Below are positions 63,422-64,000 of a stretch of DNA of 64,000 bases, piece by piece. This stretch comes from Desulfosediminicola flagellatus (GTDB lineage Bacteria; Desulfobacterota; Desulfobulbia; Desulfobulbales; Desulfocapsaceae), in assembly GCF_005116655.2 (NCBI RefSeq), contig NZ_CP050698.1, forward strand, positions 450,001 through 514,000, written 5' to 3'. Numbering within the stretch: the first letter of the stretch is position 1; every line of letters begins with the position of its first letter. The notes beneath the pieces were generated by a model. The model did no database searches, had not been told where the DNA came from, and saw only the letters and a list, made by a program, of their open reading frames with translations. The position numbers were made by a program, and so were the translations under genes.

Positions 63422-64000
63422 ATGGAACGAGTTAGAAAGAACTTTGCCACGGCTGAAACGATTATTGAGCCACCACATCTCATCTCAATGCAGAGAATTT
63501 CTTATGAAAAATTCCTGCAAATAGACTTAGAACCTGAGGAGAGAGAAGAGCTTGGGCTTGAGGCAATCTTTAAGAGTGTCTTCCCAATCAACGATTTTAA
63601 CGGACTCTGTTCCCTCGAATATGTACGATATAAATTCGGAGAGCCCAAGTACACCGTAGAGGAATGTCAGCAACGTGGAATGACATATGAGATTCCTCTT
63701 AAAATCGTTGTTCGTCTCATTACTTTTGATGTAGATGAGGAGACAGGGGTTCAAACCATTAGGGATATCAAGGAGCAGGAAGTTTTTCTTGGTTCTTTGC
63801 CAATGATGACCGCTGATGGCGTTTTCGTTGTAAACGGTACAGAACGAGTAATTGTTTCCCAGTTACAGCGTTCACCTGGTCTTTTTTATACTCACGACAA
63901 CGGCAAGACTCACGCAAGTGGTAAATTACTGTATTCTGCTAGGATCATCCCTGTGAGAGGTTCGTGGATTGATCTTGAATTTGATATTAAAGATATACTT
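63422..64000 (+). CDS. rpoB: RNA polymerase beta subunit, 5' part (gene runs off the window)
   Basis: The first 193 residues of RpoB ([20 protein letters not shown]...). The beta protrusion and lobe start are recognisable: [46 protein letters not shown] and [16 protein letters not shown]. Rifampicin-region residues lie beyond the window. rpoC is expected downstream. Confidence 0.98.
   Translation, partial: MERVRKNFATAETIIEPPHLISMQRISYEKFLQIDLEPEEREELGLEAIFKSVFPINDFNGLCSLEYVRYKFGEPKYTVEECQQRGMTYEIPLKIVVRLITFDVDEETGVQTIRDIKEQEVFLGSLPMMTADGVFVVNGTERVIVSQLQRSPGLFYTHDNGKTHASGKLLYSARIIPVRGSWIDLEFDIKDIL

Overview
The window is a chromosome segment of an anaerobic sulfate-reducing bacterium of the Desulfobacterota, probably a Desulfobulbales-like lineage. 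The main evidence is a complete set of APS reductase genes (aprBA, 48.8-51.3 kb) followed by the Qmo membrane complex (qmoABC, 51.6-56.4 kb). Supporting evidence is an in-frame UGA in a HesB/IscA-like gene with a plausible bacterial SECIS hairpin, which matches a selenoprotein family known from this phylum. The lineage below phylum level is inferred from gene content only. I see no prophage, insertion sequence, CRISPR array or plasmid gene; this is mostly core chromosome.

Layout. 1-3.8 kb: 5' part of clpB, the selenoprotein gene, a phosphofructokinase and a COG2231-type DNA glycosylase. 3.9-9.2 kb (minus strand): an isolated flagellar-rod-like protein, a 1105-aa STAND/SARP regulator, trmJ and a membrane coiled-coil protein. 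9.4-15.9 kb: RNase R, a RelA/SpoT homologue whose synthetase domain looks dead, a zinc-finger/TSCPD-like protein coupled to aat, and a TauE/SafE permease with a likely 3' frameshift. 16.3-25 kb: a DamX-like AAA-SPOR protein, tRNA-Ala and the rod-shape operon mreBCD-mrdA-rodA. 25-31 kb: hemH, a hibernation-factor/cold-shock fusion, polA and gltA. 31.5-38.4 kb: thiE with a zinc-ribbon partner, hflKC, a rhomboid protease and GTP-type PEP carboxykinase. 38.4-39.5 kb: a gene-poor stretch with twelve tandem copies of a 7-mer, then tRNA-Leu. 39.6-46.2 kb: riboflavin genes ribF, ribE, ribBA and ribH, then nusB, with a TPR-HEAT-TPR trio inserted between ribF and ribE. 46.3-48.5 kb: ftsK. 48.8-56.4 kb: sulfate reduction. 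57.6-64 kb: tRNA-Thr-Tyr-Gly-Thr, tuf, rpmG, tRNA-Trp, secE, nusG, rplKAJL and the start of rpoB.

Functionally, aprBA and qmoABC carry electrons from the menaquinone pool to APS in the cytoplasm. Citrate synthase, PEP carboxykinase and phosphofructokinase belong to central carbon flow, and the rib genes supply FMN and FAD for the flavin-rich Apr/Qmo enzymes. Many transcription units end in strong perfect hairpins. Several lie inside gene clusters (aprA/qmoA, qmoB/qmoC, rplA/rplJ, rplL/rpoB, ribH/nusB) and probably set relative expression levels.

The observations most worth following are the selenocysteine HesB protein, the hydrolase-only RSH protein, the structured nusB leader that can mask a Shine-Dalgarno sequence, the TPR-HEAT-TPR trio, the HPF-CSD fusion next to a perfect 18-bp palindrome, and the heptamer repeat array.
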